Origin: Aquila chrysaetos chrysaetos | Lineage: Eukaryota > Chordata > Aves > Accipitriformes > Accipitridae | Direction: 5' to 3' | NCBI RefSeq assembly: GCF_900496995.4 | Contig: NC_044004.1 | Span: forward strand, 50,064,224-50,128,223 | Length of the DNA stretch: 64,000 nucleotides | Shown here: one piece after another, positions 26,100 to 38,010 of the stretch | Position numbering within the stretch: position 1 is the stretch's first letter | How the letters are laid out: every line of letters begins with the position of its first letter | Notes under the pieces: generated by a model | The model's input: only the letters and a program-made list of their open reading frames with translations | What the model was told of the DNA's origin: nothing | Databases searched by the model: none | Position numbers and translations under genes: made by a program

Positions 26100-27102
26100 A
26101 TTCTGGGTTTGTGCGGCAGGGTTTTGGTAGCAGGGGAGGGGGGCTACAGGGGTAGCTCCTGTGAGAAGCTGCTAGAAGCTACCCCAGCAACAAGTCGGAC
26201 CCACCTCTGGCCAGGGCTGACCCAATCAGCAACAGTGGTAGCGCCTCTGGGAGAACAGATATAAGAAGGGGAACCTGCAGCAGTGAGGGGAGTGGAATGT
26301 GAGAGAAACCCCTCTGCAGACAGCAAGGTCAGTGAAGAAGGAGGGGAGGAGGTGCGCCAGAGGAGGGGATGCCCCTGCAGCCCGTGGTGAGACGGCAGGC
26401 TGTCCCCCCGCCAGCCCGTGGAGGTGAGCAGGGGAGCAGATGCCCACCTGCAGCCCAGGGAGGACCCCACGCTTGAGCAGGTGGATGACCCTGGAGAAGG
26501 CCATGACTCCATGGGAAAGCCCACGCTGGAGCAGTCTGTGACTGAAGGACTGCAGCCCACAGAAGGGACCCATGTTGGAGCAGTTTGTGAAGGACTGCAG
26601 CCTGTGGGAAGGACCCATGCCGGGGAAGTTCATGGAGAACTGTCTCCCATGGGAGGGACCCCACACTGGAGCAGGGGAAGAGCGTGAGGAGTCAGGCCCC
26701 TGAGGAGGAAGGAGTGGCAGAGACAATGTCTGATGAACTGACCGCAACCCCCATTCCCTGTCCCCCCTGCGCTGCTGGAGGGGGAGGAGGTAGAGAAAAA
26801 TCGGGACTAAAGTTAGGCCTGGAAAGAAGGGAGGGGTGGGGGGAAGGTGTTTTAAGATTTGGTTTTAATTTGCATTATCCTTGTTTTGATTTGATTGGTA
26901 GTAAATTAAATTGATTTTGGTTTTTCCCCCCAAGTTCAGTCTGTCTTTTGCCCATGACCATAAGTGGTGAGTGATCCCTCCCTGTCCTTGTCTCAACCCA
27001 TGAGCTTTTCTTTATATTTTCTCATCATCATCCCACCCGCGGGGGAGGAGTGAGCAAGCAGCCTCATGGTGCTTTGTTGCCAGCTGGACTTAAACCACAA
27101 CA
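26100..27102 (+). mobile_element. Solo LTR (about 1 kb), ERVK-like, inserted into CR1
   Basis: About 1,003 bp separate the two halves of a CR1. The insert has LTR architecture on the plus strand: a CCAAT motif at 26222-26226, ATATAAG TATA-like sequence at 26259-26265, ATTAAA at 26905-26910 and a terminal ...ACAACA at 27102. The left end is slightly irregular (ATTCTGGG; the first TG is at 26104-26105), perhaps from mutation. The sequence closely resembles a long LTR family I know from passerine and other neoavian genomes, which carries a tandem-repeat block before the polyadenylation signal. The 6-bp duplication suggests a class II (ERVK-like) virus. No gag, pol or env is present. The 173- and 138-codon minus-strand frames inside are chance products of the repeat block. 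Confidence 0.88.
26467..26674 (+). repeat. Minisatellite-like block inside the LTR
   Basis: Five imperfect copies of a unit beginning CCACGCTGGAGCAG or a close variant start at 26467, 26521, 26570, 26615 and 26661, giving unit lengths of 54, 49, 45 and 46 bp. The remainder of each unit carries variants of 'ctgcagcccgtgggaaggac'. Partial copies lie upstream of 26467. This block is part of the LTR family and copy number may vary between insertions. Confidence 0.85.
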
Positions 27103-27240
27103 GTCATCTAGTCCAACCCCTCTGCAATAAGCAGGGACATCTTCAACTAGATCATGTTGCTCAAAGCCCCATCCAGCCTGACCTTGAATGTTTCCAGGGA
27201 CAGGGCATCTACAACCTCTGTGGGCTAAGACAGTTTCTGG
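27103..27240 (-). mobile_element. CR1 LINE 3' region, part 2
   Basis: This continues the CR1 after the LTR. 'tctagtccaacccctctgc', 'cagggacatcttcaactagatca', 'ttgctcaaagccccatccagcctgacc' and 'gggacagggcatctacaacctctgtgggc' follow the reverse complement of the avian CR1 3' UTR in order (family resemblance by eye). Similarity fades after about 27240, so the copy is 5'-truncated, as is usual for CR1. Confidence 0.88.
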
Positions 27241-28284
27241 TGGATTAATTCCTCTAGTCAAAAGAAGTAAATCTATGCTTACCCTAAAGGACCTCACTAT
27301 TACATTTACTACCATCCATCATCACTTCTCTCAAATATTCTTCAAAACAGCAGGGTTGAATGGAAATGCCAGAAGTATCTTAAGATCTTTTGATCCATAT
27401 GAACCCTGACAAGCACTCCTCTACTTCTAACTTGCTCACCAGAAATGTGTCACAAAGTCCACTCCTTTCCCAGACCTTGTTGAAAAACTGTGTTAAACCC
27501 TCCTGAAAAAATTGTCTTTTATGCTAGAGACTAGCAACATAACTTAAAGGTTTTACCAACTTGCAGACAGGTTCAGTCTTTTTGACCAACTGTTTTCAAT
27601 TTTTCTAAATGAGTGATGAAATTCATTACACAGATGAAGAGAAAGGAGAGAAATACAAGCTATAGAAATAATGAAAAAAATGCATTCTTCTTTAGAAGTT
27701 CCTAAACTACTGAGTGCATCAGTTGTCAGGTAATTAAGATCTCAGGCAATTTTGTGCGCTTTGCATCACAAACCCTATAGAACCTAGCAACAGACAATAC
27801 AGAAGCTGCTGAAGACGCAATATCTTCCCCCCCCCCTTCATCTTCGCAGGCTAACTTTGCTCCCAGATCTTTGCATGTGGCAGAATAGTCTTGGAAGGAG
27901 AGGTGTAGCCAACAGTGGAAGAGTGACAGGTTATGACTACTCACAGGCATGAGATTTTTTCAAGTCCACAGGACCAGACAGAGCCTGGAGCCCTGAAGGG
28001 GCTGAAAGTGTCAGCCAATCTGATAGTAACATCATTATAATAATTTATGAAAAATCATGGTGATCAGGTTACTGATTAAAAAAAAAAAAAAAAAAGCAGC
28101 GTGTTATGCTTGTTCTTAATAAAAGCAAGGAGGAGAACCCAAAGAACAATCTCACCTGAAGCCCTGGAAATTTTGAATACGTTTCCAAATACACAAAACA
28201 AGAAGGTAATCAGGAAAAGTCAGCACTGAATTATTAACAGTAAGGCATACTTAGCCAACCTATAGACTGGCAAGCTGGAGAAGG
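27241..28284. other. Intergenic, no gene seen
   Basis: No exon is recognised. There is an 18-A tract at 28078-28095 and a short C-rich run near 27829-27838. Confidence 0.55.
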
Positions 28285-29065
28285 AGAGAGTGGTGGATAT
28301 AATCTATCTAGATTTTAGTAAGGTTTTTTGGAAGCTGAAGAAGTATGGGCTGGAAGAACAAACTGTTAGGTAGGCTGAAAATAGGCTGGACTGCTGGGCT
28401 CAAAGAGTACTGCTGGGTCCAGAGTGCTTAATGGTTGGCAGTCAAAAGTAAGAAACATACACCAGGGATTGATACCGGGGTCCATATTGTTCAGTAACAG
28501 TCAAGCAATAACAGTGAGAATCCAGAATAGTGCAAAGTTTTGCACTTGGGGTGGAATAAACCCATGCACCTATATATGCTGGGAAGCAGCTGGATAAGTT
28601 TCAGCCCTGTTGAAAAGAATCTGTGAGATACAGCAGATGCCAAGCTGAACATGAGCTACAAACATTCACTCATAATGACCAAGGCAAACCAAGTACTTGA
28701 CTGTATCAGAAGCATGGCCAGCAAATCAAGGGGAGTTATTATCCCACTTAACAGTGTGCTGGTAAAGAATCAGGAATCTGTGTCCAGTTCCAGGTGGATA
28801 CAGAGAATTTGAGAACATGCAGAGGAGGGTCACCAAGATGGTCACAGCCTAAAGAACATTATTTGTAAGGAGCAATTGAGGGAGCTGATGTTCTGTTGTT
28901 CAATGAAGAGGGTAAGGGTTGCTAGAAGGAATATAATGCTAATGGAGCCACATTCTCTTGGCAGTAGCAGATGATATAACAAGCTGTCTTGACCACAGTC
29001 TGCAGCTTTGTCCAGTTCCAACTGGACATCAGGAAAAGCACATTACAAATTTGCGTCCTAGAGTT
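28285..29065 (+). mobile_element. Degenerate CR1 LINE, reverse-transcriptase region
   Basis: Pieces of the CR1 ORF2 reverse transcriptase can be read on the plus strand in order. VDIIYLDFSK around 28294-28325 is the motif A region with the catalytic Asp context. CKVLHLGWNKPMH lies around 28530-28568 and KLNMS around 28640-28655. 'atggccagcaaatcaaggggagttattatcccact' type sequence follows near 28710-28745, and 'gtgtccagttccaggtgg' near 28780. A block near 29020-29040 corresponds to the LDIRKS-type end of ORF2. The YADD-like box is lost and frames are interrupted throughout, so no protein is expected. A 21-A tract at 29225-29245 lies beyond the element and is not a CR1 tail. Confidence 0.85.
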
Positions 29066-32000
29066 GCTTAATTTATGCCAGAGGATCAACACGTTTCCTG
29101 GTCAACCCGCCTTGCACTCAAAGCGCAGACAGCTAATGCCACCAACCTTTTTGTTAACACTGAACTTTGGCCTGTTGAATCTAACAGCCAGATAAAATAT
29201 CTCCAACTGCAATACCAAGAAATTAAAAAAAAAAAAAAAAAAAAAGTACAGTAACACCTCCATCTGCATAAGGCCTCCAAAACCCTGTACTGACTTACCC
29301 TGAAAACTTTTTTGTTTAGGGGATGACAGGAAAAAGGAGTAGAGATTGAAATAGAGAGCCTACCTCCCTTTCTAGATATCTAGTCTCCTGTGAGGTTGCC
29401 ACAAAAAAGGCTTTGCAGGCCTGAGCTGTCATTGCATAATGTTTCAAAGCCATACTCTTCGTTCCGTGCTTCCCTTCTAGCCCAGATCTCTAAGTTTCCT
29501 GCTTACAGAAGGAAAAACCCAAGGCCCTCTATTTGTACCTACTCTGTATGCATGCAGTAAAACTGTCGACATCTAAATGCTCATGTAAACAGGTGCATAT
29601 TTTAGTTCTTTCTCCCATCGGCATAATAAGTGTTATTAAGACTAGGGCAGGCGGCAGATTTTTAAAAGGCTTTAGTTATATCAATGGTAAGTTTGAATGG
29701 ATTTTTAGTCTGCTGTAGTAAGGCAGTAAAATATAATAGCCTCTTAACTGACACATTGTTATCCGTCTTATTATGGCTTTCTTCATGCCTGTCAGTGGAT
29801 TATGGTAATTTTTTTAGTCACGGGTCTAATCAAAGTAGAAGACTGAGCTACTGACAGCTCAGGAGAGATATAACTGCTTACATACCGTCATGAAATTCTA
29901 AACCAGGCAGAAACTTCAGCATCTCTCTCACCCAACTCTCCTCCTAGTAAAACAAACCAACTTTTGGAACAACAGGTTCCTTTTCTATGTCAAACAAAGG
30001 AACAAAGAAATAAAGTTCAAAGCTTTCCCTCAAATTAATACAGCTTTCAGAACAAGAAATTTCATTCTTCTGAGCAGCTGGTGTGGTGTAGTTTAGAAAT
30101 GGTTTTGTGATCACTACTGTAAACTCATCTTAATATCTACCTCTCCAAAACACCTCCTCTTCTTATTTCTGAGGGTATGGTCAAATTAAACCATTACACT
30201 GCGTAGCAAAGAGTCCTAAGTAAGGTTGAAATACAACCTTCTCATTCAAGCAAGCAAGCTGCATTTACTTTATTCTTCAAAGCACCAAGGAATGGCTTTG
30301 TGCAAGCTTTATACAGTGGCTTAGAAGGGGAACAGGCAGGACTGTAAACACATGCAGAGTGTGCAGCATGTATGAACAGGCACACATTACATGCAATGGA
30401 TATAATCACACTGCAGTTGTTGGATCGTATCATACGTGGGGGGATTTCTGTTCTCCTCAAGCTTTGTGGGTTTCTAAAGTAGATACAAGTACACAGAAGA
30501 TCCCAGCACTAAAAACCTTACAAAGCACAAACCTTTTGCATTCCAAAACCAGTAGTTCCAGTGTAATTTGCCCTGACCTTGAGGGGGATAGATTAAAAAA
30601 TGTGAAAGCTGAATTTATGCATAGAGTTAGGGCGCAGACAAAACACCGCATGAAGGCAGTTCACATCAGCTCTCCAATAAAAGTAAGAAGGTCGAGGAGC
30701 TTCCACTTTCCATTCTTTTCAGGCCTACTCCATGTGCCAGCTGCAGTGATGGTCAGTGACCCAATGTATAAACATCACGGCAATCAGTAACGTGTTTCAC
30801 ATTGGCTACTGAAGAACAAGATCATATTAGTGCTTTATCACAGCTGATGTGAGCTTGAAACGCTAACCTAGAAGTAAAAGGATTGGCTGAAGAACATAAG
30901 CCTGAGATCCCATCTACTAGACTGTCTACTAATAAGTGGCAAAAAAAAAAAAAAAAAAAAGACAAACCAAACCAAAAAAAACCCCAGACAGCAGACTGGT
31001 GGCACATATTATCTCACCAGCATTCATCACCACTGATAGTACAAGAGAAAACATGAACAAACAAAACAGCAATCCAGGAAAGTAACACGTCCTGCTGCAG
31101 AAGACAAGAACAACAAATTCTTGCTGAAGTTAGTAGGAATGTTGCCACAGCCTAGATTTCATTCATACGCCCTTTGCGTATAAAAACAGGTTGTTAGTGT
31201 CCTGAAGCTTGATCTGATGGTGAGTGACATTCCTGCAATAAAATAATTTCTTTCTTTCTCATGAATGTGTGGGATGTCAGAACTCTGAGTCACAGGAACC
31301 AAGCACTATGAAGGTGTCTAAGAAAGAACCTATTCACAAAATATAGCCTTTCCTACACATGACAGTATCAGTCTGGTGTGAGGCCTTTTACATTTGAGTA
31401 TTTGCAAGTCTTCTGCTTCTCCTTCCTCCACTTCTTTTTATTTTACTTGAGTTATAGACTGCTAAAAAGGCTACGATCAAAAACAAGCATGTACAAGTGA
31501 ACTAAGGATTTAATCTTCACATAAAATAATACAGACAGGCACTGAAATTTAAGTGTTGCCTGATACTACATTTGCATTAACTACAATGGTACAAATCATA
31601 TCCAAAGAACATCTTTATAAAGAAAGGCAAAATATTAAAAAAAATCCAAATTTGTTTTCTATTGTGTGCAAGCTGAGAAGAGTTCAGTTTTTCAAAATCT
31701 GTTTAAATTTCTAGCTACTTGAATGGCCATTGTATTATCAGTCAAGTGCAATAATAAGAACTCCACAGAGCTTCATGAGTCATAGTATTGGATCCAAAAC
31801 CAATTGATGTAAAGGTGAAATATTATCTTCTCATTGACTTTAAAGGGTTTTGGCTCAAAACTATAGCAAAAGACATGAAATGAAGCATTGCAAAAACACT
31901 TAAAATAAGCTAAAACACTTCTTAAGATTAAAGATAAATTATTATACCATACGGAATCTTCAGCACTTACTGCTTGTCATTGTAGGATTTAATGCTATTT

Positions 32001-35000
32001 TCTGTGGTTTCTATTCTGCAATGAAGTAAGGTCATCTGCAGTAAAGATTTCTGTAAGACATGTCCCTGCTTTTGCAAATCCCTAATCTTTTCCACTAGTT
32101 TTTGTTACAGACTTCAATCTCATCCATCCTTTTTAGCAGCATACTAATTTCAGAAACTATGAATCAAGCTTTAGCATAAACAAGTCAAAATGTTACTTGA
32201 GGGCAGAAAGCAGTGGAATCTGCAATATTTTCCAAATAAGAGTGATATGGAGTTAGCTTTTGTGGCTGAAGGAAAGGGACTGCATATAGTACAACAGGGT
32301 TCAAATTATACAGGTGAACAAATACCTTCTACTAAAATCCTTCCTTTTATAGGTCTCAGAATTTACTGTCCTATCTGGACCCGTCATACATTTATCTCAT
32401 TCACTATCTTAAGGCATATATGGGGGGGGGGGGGGGGGGCAGGGGGGCCAAAGGGGGAAGACTACTTCAGTAATCAAGTTCTAACCGACCAGCACTATGC
32501 AACATGAATTCTAACTAGTGTTAATGAAGCATCTTCAAAGTACTGTTTTCAATAGGTCAGTGATAGGCTCTGGGCAAATACTACAGGAGCTTTTTTTTTT
32601 TTTTTTTTTTTTTAAGAAATTTTTTCCTCGTAAATAAGAAAACCTAGCCAAACTGGAAGAAACCTTTTCAAAGCTCACATCAATACTCCTATTTTGTTTA
32701 ATACTATAAAATTCCATCTCATTAACATATGATAGCAATACATTTATGTTGTTGATACTAAAGACTAGTAAGTGCCCAGCAGTGATGGGTGAGATATCAA
32801 TAGAAGAAAGTATGGGTCTTCTAAATGAAAGCCATGGCAAATGCCAAAATTGCAAATACTGAGATCTGGGATTACCAGGGATAATACGGTCACGTGCCAT
32901 ACTGTAATACACACTACTTGCAAGTTCTGCTCTGGTCACACTGTGCCCCTTTTAACTACACTTTTCAGCCTGGCACTTCAATGCATTATTTTACATGGAC
33001 TCAAGTACAATGGGATGCCAGCTTGACTGACAAATAAGCACTGCCACTGCACAACAAAGCAGTAAAATTAACATTTTAAGTTTGCTTTCCCTGTGAGGTA
33101 TTCTCTGCCTTCCTAGTGGTAGGCTTCCTGGGGAGGCACCTGCTAAGATAAGGTGCTGGAATGTTTAGCTGATAGCATAACATATACTACTTGCTGTGGT
33201 AGTGAGAAATATCACCAAGGCCAACCACTGATTGCAAAACTGATTTTAAATTGTCCCCTTTAAAGATAACTGGTCAAATGCTAACACCTCTCAAATTCCC
33301 TGGAATAGGAACTTACTTCTCCCACTACTCTGCTACCACCCTATAAGGTTCTGCTTGTAAAACTGGCACAGAATAGGCAATATGATTTATGCTGACTTTG
33401 GCCCAATAAAGGAATAAAAGCTAACAGAAGAAGCTGAGGGGTGAAAGGTATACAAATTAAATATGGATTCCTTGACATCAACTTTGACTAATGTCTTCAG
33501 GGGATTGAGGGTTGGGTTGGTTGGTTGGTTTGTTTTGCTGTGTTTGGTGGAGCGGTGTGTTCTTTTTGTTTGTTCTATTATTGGGTTTTTGGGTTTAGAT
33601 TCAGTAACACAGATTGGTCAGCTTTGAAGGTCACTAGATAAGGACACGACACTAGAACGTTTTTCTTCCTACTGTTTTCCCTGTACAGTGCACCTAAAAT
33701 AACATCATCATCATATGCTACTTAGTGGAATTGAATCAATTATATCAGATTGCTGTGTTGTGTTCAAATACATGAAGCCCAATAACGAGCATTTGGTTTA
33801 TTGTTCGCCCTTTTCAAGAAACTCGGTCTTGTGGGAAATTGACAATCAAAATAAAACACTATGTTATAGCCTGCAGGGAGTGCTTGTGTTCAAAAAACAA
33901 CGATAAGTACCATTGTCTTTCATTGTGGAGGTATCCCCCACCAACACAGGCTACTGCTGATTAGCAGGCAAATACAGATTGAGCCACCTGTATGCCACAC
34001 AACAGATTTCTGAACAATACCACTTCTAAAGACCCAGAAGTATCAGACCACAGATGGTGCTTTAAAAAGCTTCACTAGGGCAATTTATTGCATCTCACCT
34101 CAATCTTCATTGATGCAATTATGCAACAATACATACAAATCAGTCACCGAACTTTACAACAGCTGTAGTTCTTTTTCACAAAATCCACAGGATCACAATA
34201 ATAATAGTAAAAGTGAATATTAATAACCCACATAATAGTCTCATGATCCTGCATCACCATCTCTGATCTAGGGATCAGCTGGACCGTGAAAGTCAAGATG
34301 TCACACACCTTAGTCCCTATGAAGGTCTCAAAATAACAGCTTTTTAGTGAGCAAGGATGCTGACAGAAATACCCAAGTTACTGAGAAAGGAGAAAGCATT
34401 TTAAGTTTTGGACAGTTCCCAGACTCCTTTGACAACTGGCACCACTTCAGTCTTTCCTCTTTAGTGGTTTTTTTTGGTTGTTGGTTGGTTGTTTTTAATG
34501 ATTCCCCGCTTAGGGGATTAAAGACTTGCTGCTCTTCTTTCTCCTTCTAAAGTTGATCCTCTGAACAAAGTCTATGTATGCTACGATCTGGGAGGAGGTA
34601 GCATTCTTTCCATCTAGTCAACCATACTTACTAGGTTGCACTGTGATGGTTTCTGAAGAACTTTGGGCAGAGGAGGTCTTACAATCTACCTATCATATAC
34701 AGTTCAAATACCCCAGCCAGATGGGCAGAACTTACTTTCCTGCACAAAATCCAGTCCATTAGAGCCCTCTTCGCTAATCATTTCCATCTCTGTTGTTTCG
34801 CATACAAAGGACTGATTCTCTCTAAAAACAACTCTTTAAAACACATGAATTTTCTCACATTCAAATCTACAGTCATACTTCAGTCCTATAAGGGAACATT
34901 ATGAAAATGAAATGGCAGAAATATTAGCTAAAAAGACCATTGCATCCTTAAAATCCTATAGGCTTCTGAAATTCTAACAGACAATTTTGGATCTGACAGG

Positions 35001-35684
35001 ACAAACCATATTGTGGTTGCTCCATACTGCGGAAATTTTGTGATCATCACCTCTGACTGCAAGACCATTGTAACTTTGCAAAGACAGATTTTTCAAGACA
35101 AGTCTCCTCCTCCAACCATTTCAGAGTACGGAAAAAAGAAAAAACATGCTACTCAAAAAAGAAATCTTAATATGCTATTGAGAAGTCAAATGGACTACAC
35201 AGCATTAAATCCCAGAAAAATACCCTAGAGAAGACTGACTCACCATCTAATTTTTTCAATTACCATCATAAAAATTATTTCTGTATTGCAATCATTTCTC
35301 TTACAGGAAAGAGGTAGAACCTGCCTTCTCTCAAGCAGAACAATTAGTCCATTAAGAAAAACTACATAACTTCTAGTAGTAATTGGAAAGTGTTCATATC
35401 ACAATTTCATATACTTAGACAGGAATAATTAGCTGGTCAAAGCACACAGTGAAGAACAGCTTGCTAGGTATCAGTTCTGTTGGAAGAATCTGGTGGTTAC
35501 ATTGGATCACAAATATGAATTAAATAATTTTATGTTTCTTTGTTTTAGTACCATACAATAAGAAAAGCAGACGTGCCATTTGTAGGCATAAATATAAGCT
35601 GAAAAATAAGTGAAGTAACTCTATTCAGCACAAGTAACACACCAGCTAAGCTATGGATTCACATCTCTGTATGACATTTCAGGA
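29066..35684. other. Intergenic, no gene seen
   Basis: No coding exon is supported. Simple tracts are 21 A (29225-29245), 20 A (30941-30960), 18 G (32422-32439), 23 T (32591-32613) and a TTGG/GTTT-rich stretch at about 33505-33600. A 143-codon frame at 30359-30790 (plus) and a 134-codon frame at 32939-32535 (minus) have no recognisable domain; the second includes a lysine run from the T tract. Confidence 0.6.
32422..32458 (+). repeat. Poly-G tract with G-quadruplex potential
   Basis: Eighteen consecutive G (32422-32439) are followed by further G6 and G5 runs within 20 bases. Four or more runs of at least three G in so short a span satisfy the usual G-quadruplex pattern on the plus strand. 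Confidence 0.85.
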
Positions 35685-36060
35685 AAAACATAGACCACAT
35701 GGAGAGAGTTCACAGAAGAAGAGAGATCAGGGATCTAAAAAATATCACATATGAGGAAAGACAGACACAGGACTATTTAGCTTTAAGAGATCAAATGGAA
35801 ACGTATTAGTAAGAGTCTTACTGGATTATAAAGGACTGCTGCAAAGAGGAAGGGATTCATTTGTTCTGCCCATCCACTGTGGACAGGACACAAAGTAGTA
35901 GTCAATCACAGCAAAAAAGAGATTTGTGGTAAATATTAGGAAAAGTTTTGCATTAGTAAAGATAGCGAAGGACTGAAATAAAAGTTGCCTGTGAGGTAGG
36001 AAATATCTACTGCCAGTGGTCTGTGAGAACAGGTTAGACAAACACCTGTCAGAACACCAC
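35685..36060 (+). mobile_element. CR1 LINE fragment, 3' part of ORF2
   Basis: The plus strand follows the end of CR1 ORF2. 'gagagagttcacagaagaagagagatcagggatct' type sequence is followed by 'tatgaggaaagac' (the YEER motif) near 35750. 'gaggaagggattcatttgttctg' lies near 35848, 'gtaaatattaggaaaagtttt' (the LNIRKNF region) near 35930, and 'agaacaggttagacaaacacctgtcag' near 36027-36053. Several stops interrupt the frame and the 3' tail units are absent. This is a dead, truncated copy. Confidence 0.85.
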
Positions 36061-37983
36061 CAGAGCACAGGCCCAGACATGTACACCTTTTTGTGATCCA
36101 AGAGTATTTCCTGATTCTGTGCATACCCTCTTCCTTTTCAAAGTTTTTTGTAGCATGTAACTGTCACCCATTTTATCCCATCTCCACTTTCTGACCTGGG
36201 ATAGTGCAAGTGTTCATTCACTCACTGAAAGCTGTTGCAAACAGAACTGCCAGGTTTGAGGACTCAAAAACAATGCCTAGTACTAGCTGAAAAAAAATTC
36301 TATTGGATAAAAATCTTATAGAAAATACCTGAATTTGTGAGGAAAAAAAAGAGTAGTCTAAGAATAAAGCAATAACTTAGGAAATACAATCTACTGTAAG
36401 ACTTCTTGAGGGCTGGTAAAGGCCTGAGAATATTCTTCCTAAACCAAAGCTACGCATTACTGCGGCTGAGAAGCAATACATCAAAGCTGTCAACTTATCC
36501 AGTGTACTGTGCTTCATTTCTCTCTTTCAAAAAATTTGAAAATCTTTGTAAATTCTAGGAAGACATACACATCATCTTGCACCTGACACATACATGTACA
36601 TTCTAATTGTGTTTAGGAACTGAAATAAAGGAAATTAAGAAAGAGAAATTTCAAAAGTGACAAAGCAAGAACACAGCAATATTTGCATGCCCTATCCCTC
36701 TCTGTGTTCATTTGTCAAATAAATCACAGCACACCAAACAGATAACCTGAATCCCTTCTCAAAGTGTTTAAGATTTTTTTTATCCCCTACACATGATTTA
36801 GCAACTCTAGTATTTATTTGCAGGAGGAGGAGGTGGTAGATAAGAGGGAGTTAATGAAAAGTGTTATTAATGGGTAGCACAGTAGCATTAACAAGCATGG
36901 AGGCAGATGAGGCAAATATTTTAGTAATAAATAATAAAATTCTTTGAAGCACTGCACACTGGCAGGAAGTCTCTGGGGGTCTTTCTCTTGATAAAAATAG
37001 CTGTTGCACCAATGCATTGATTAACCTCTTAGCTTCATTATGTTATTTATCTTCCAGTAAAAACTGACAACCAACAGGATGCCTACAGGCTCCAGTAGGA
37101 TGAACGTTACAAAGTTTCATGCAACTATAAAGGACAAACATGGTGAATTAATCAATATTATGGTTGGAATGCTACTTATGCTCATTTTATCTCAAAATCT
37201 TGCTACATTATAATTTTTTTATTATTAAGATACATGCCCAGTTGAGTGAATAGTCTCTATTAGTATGAAATCTTATGGGACTATTTGTGCAGTCAAGGAA
37301 TTACCGAGGTTAGAAAAGACTGAAGGGTTTGACCCAAAATATTTTTTCCTCCATCCTTGAGATTAACTGTGGACTGAGGTAACAATTCAACACAAACACT
37401 ACTATCAGCATATGGAACTTTGTCTACATTTGTGAAGGACAGAATCAAATGACATATTCATAAGGATTAGTAATTGACACCTCAATCTCACTGAATTAAA
37501 AAGGATGAGTGTGCCATTAGTTTTACATGCCTATGCCAAGGCATAGAATAAGCGAATAGCTTGTTCTACTGCTGGAGCAAATTCAGAAGCAGCACAACTG
37601 TAATCCTAGGCAGGATGGCAAAACCATGACTGTATCTCAGCCAGCACCTCTCACAGTCCAGCACGTTAGCACAAACCTACACTCTGTCATGACTTGTGCC
37701 AATACACCAAAGCATAGACACATGCCTCATTCTCTGCTGTAGGAGGGATGGTGTTTACATCTGGTATACAGATGGAGAAAACAGCATATATGGTAAAAGT
37801 TGCCTGCCCCAAGACCTGGTAGCAGAGGTCACAATGTCTCTGTCGCCCTAGTAGAGGCTCACTTGGTGACTATTACAGTCTGACCCAATCTGAATAGAGG
37901 CCATTTACTTCCCTCTTGCATAAGAAGGGAAGAACAGGTAGGCCACTCACTTCTGCTTTCCTAAGGGACTTCCCTAAAGGCCC

Positions 37984-38010
37984 ATATATATATATATACA
38001 CACACACATA
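37984..38010 (+). repeat. TA/CA dinucleotide microsatellite
   Basis: TA units run directly into CA units. This is an ordinary compound dinucleotide repeat. Confidence 0.9.

Larger units (their letters stand above)
26094..27108. repeat. Six-base target duplication GTCATC around the nested LTR
   Basis: GTCATC at 26094-26099 is repeated at 27103-27108. Joining the CR1 sequence across the two copies restores the normal CR1 run 'ggtcatctagtccaacc', so the duplication is real. A 6-bp duplication is typical of class II (ERVK, alpha- or beta-retrovirus-like) integrases. Confidence 0.9.

Noticed and set aside
26226-26747. A 173-codon minus-strand frame and neighbours of 138 and 111 codons.
   Set aside because: They lie inside the LTR and are antisense readings of its GC-rich tandem repeat block. 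The same block is open in several frames, which is a composition effect.
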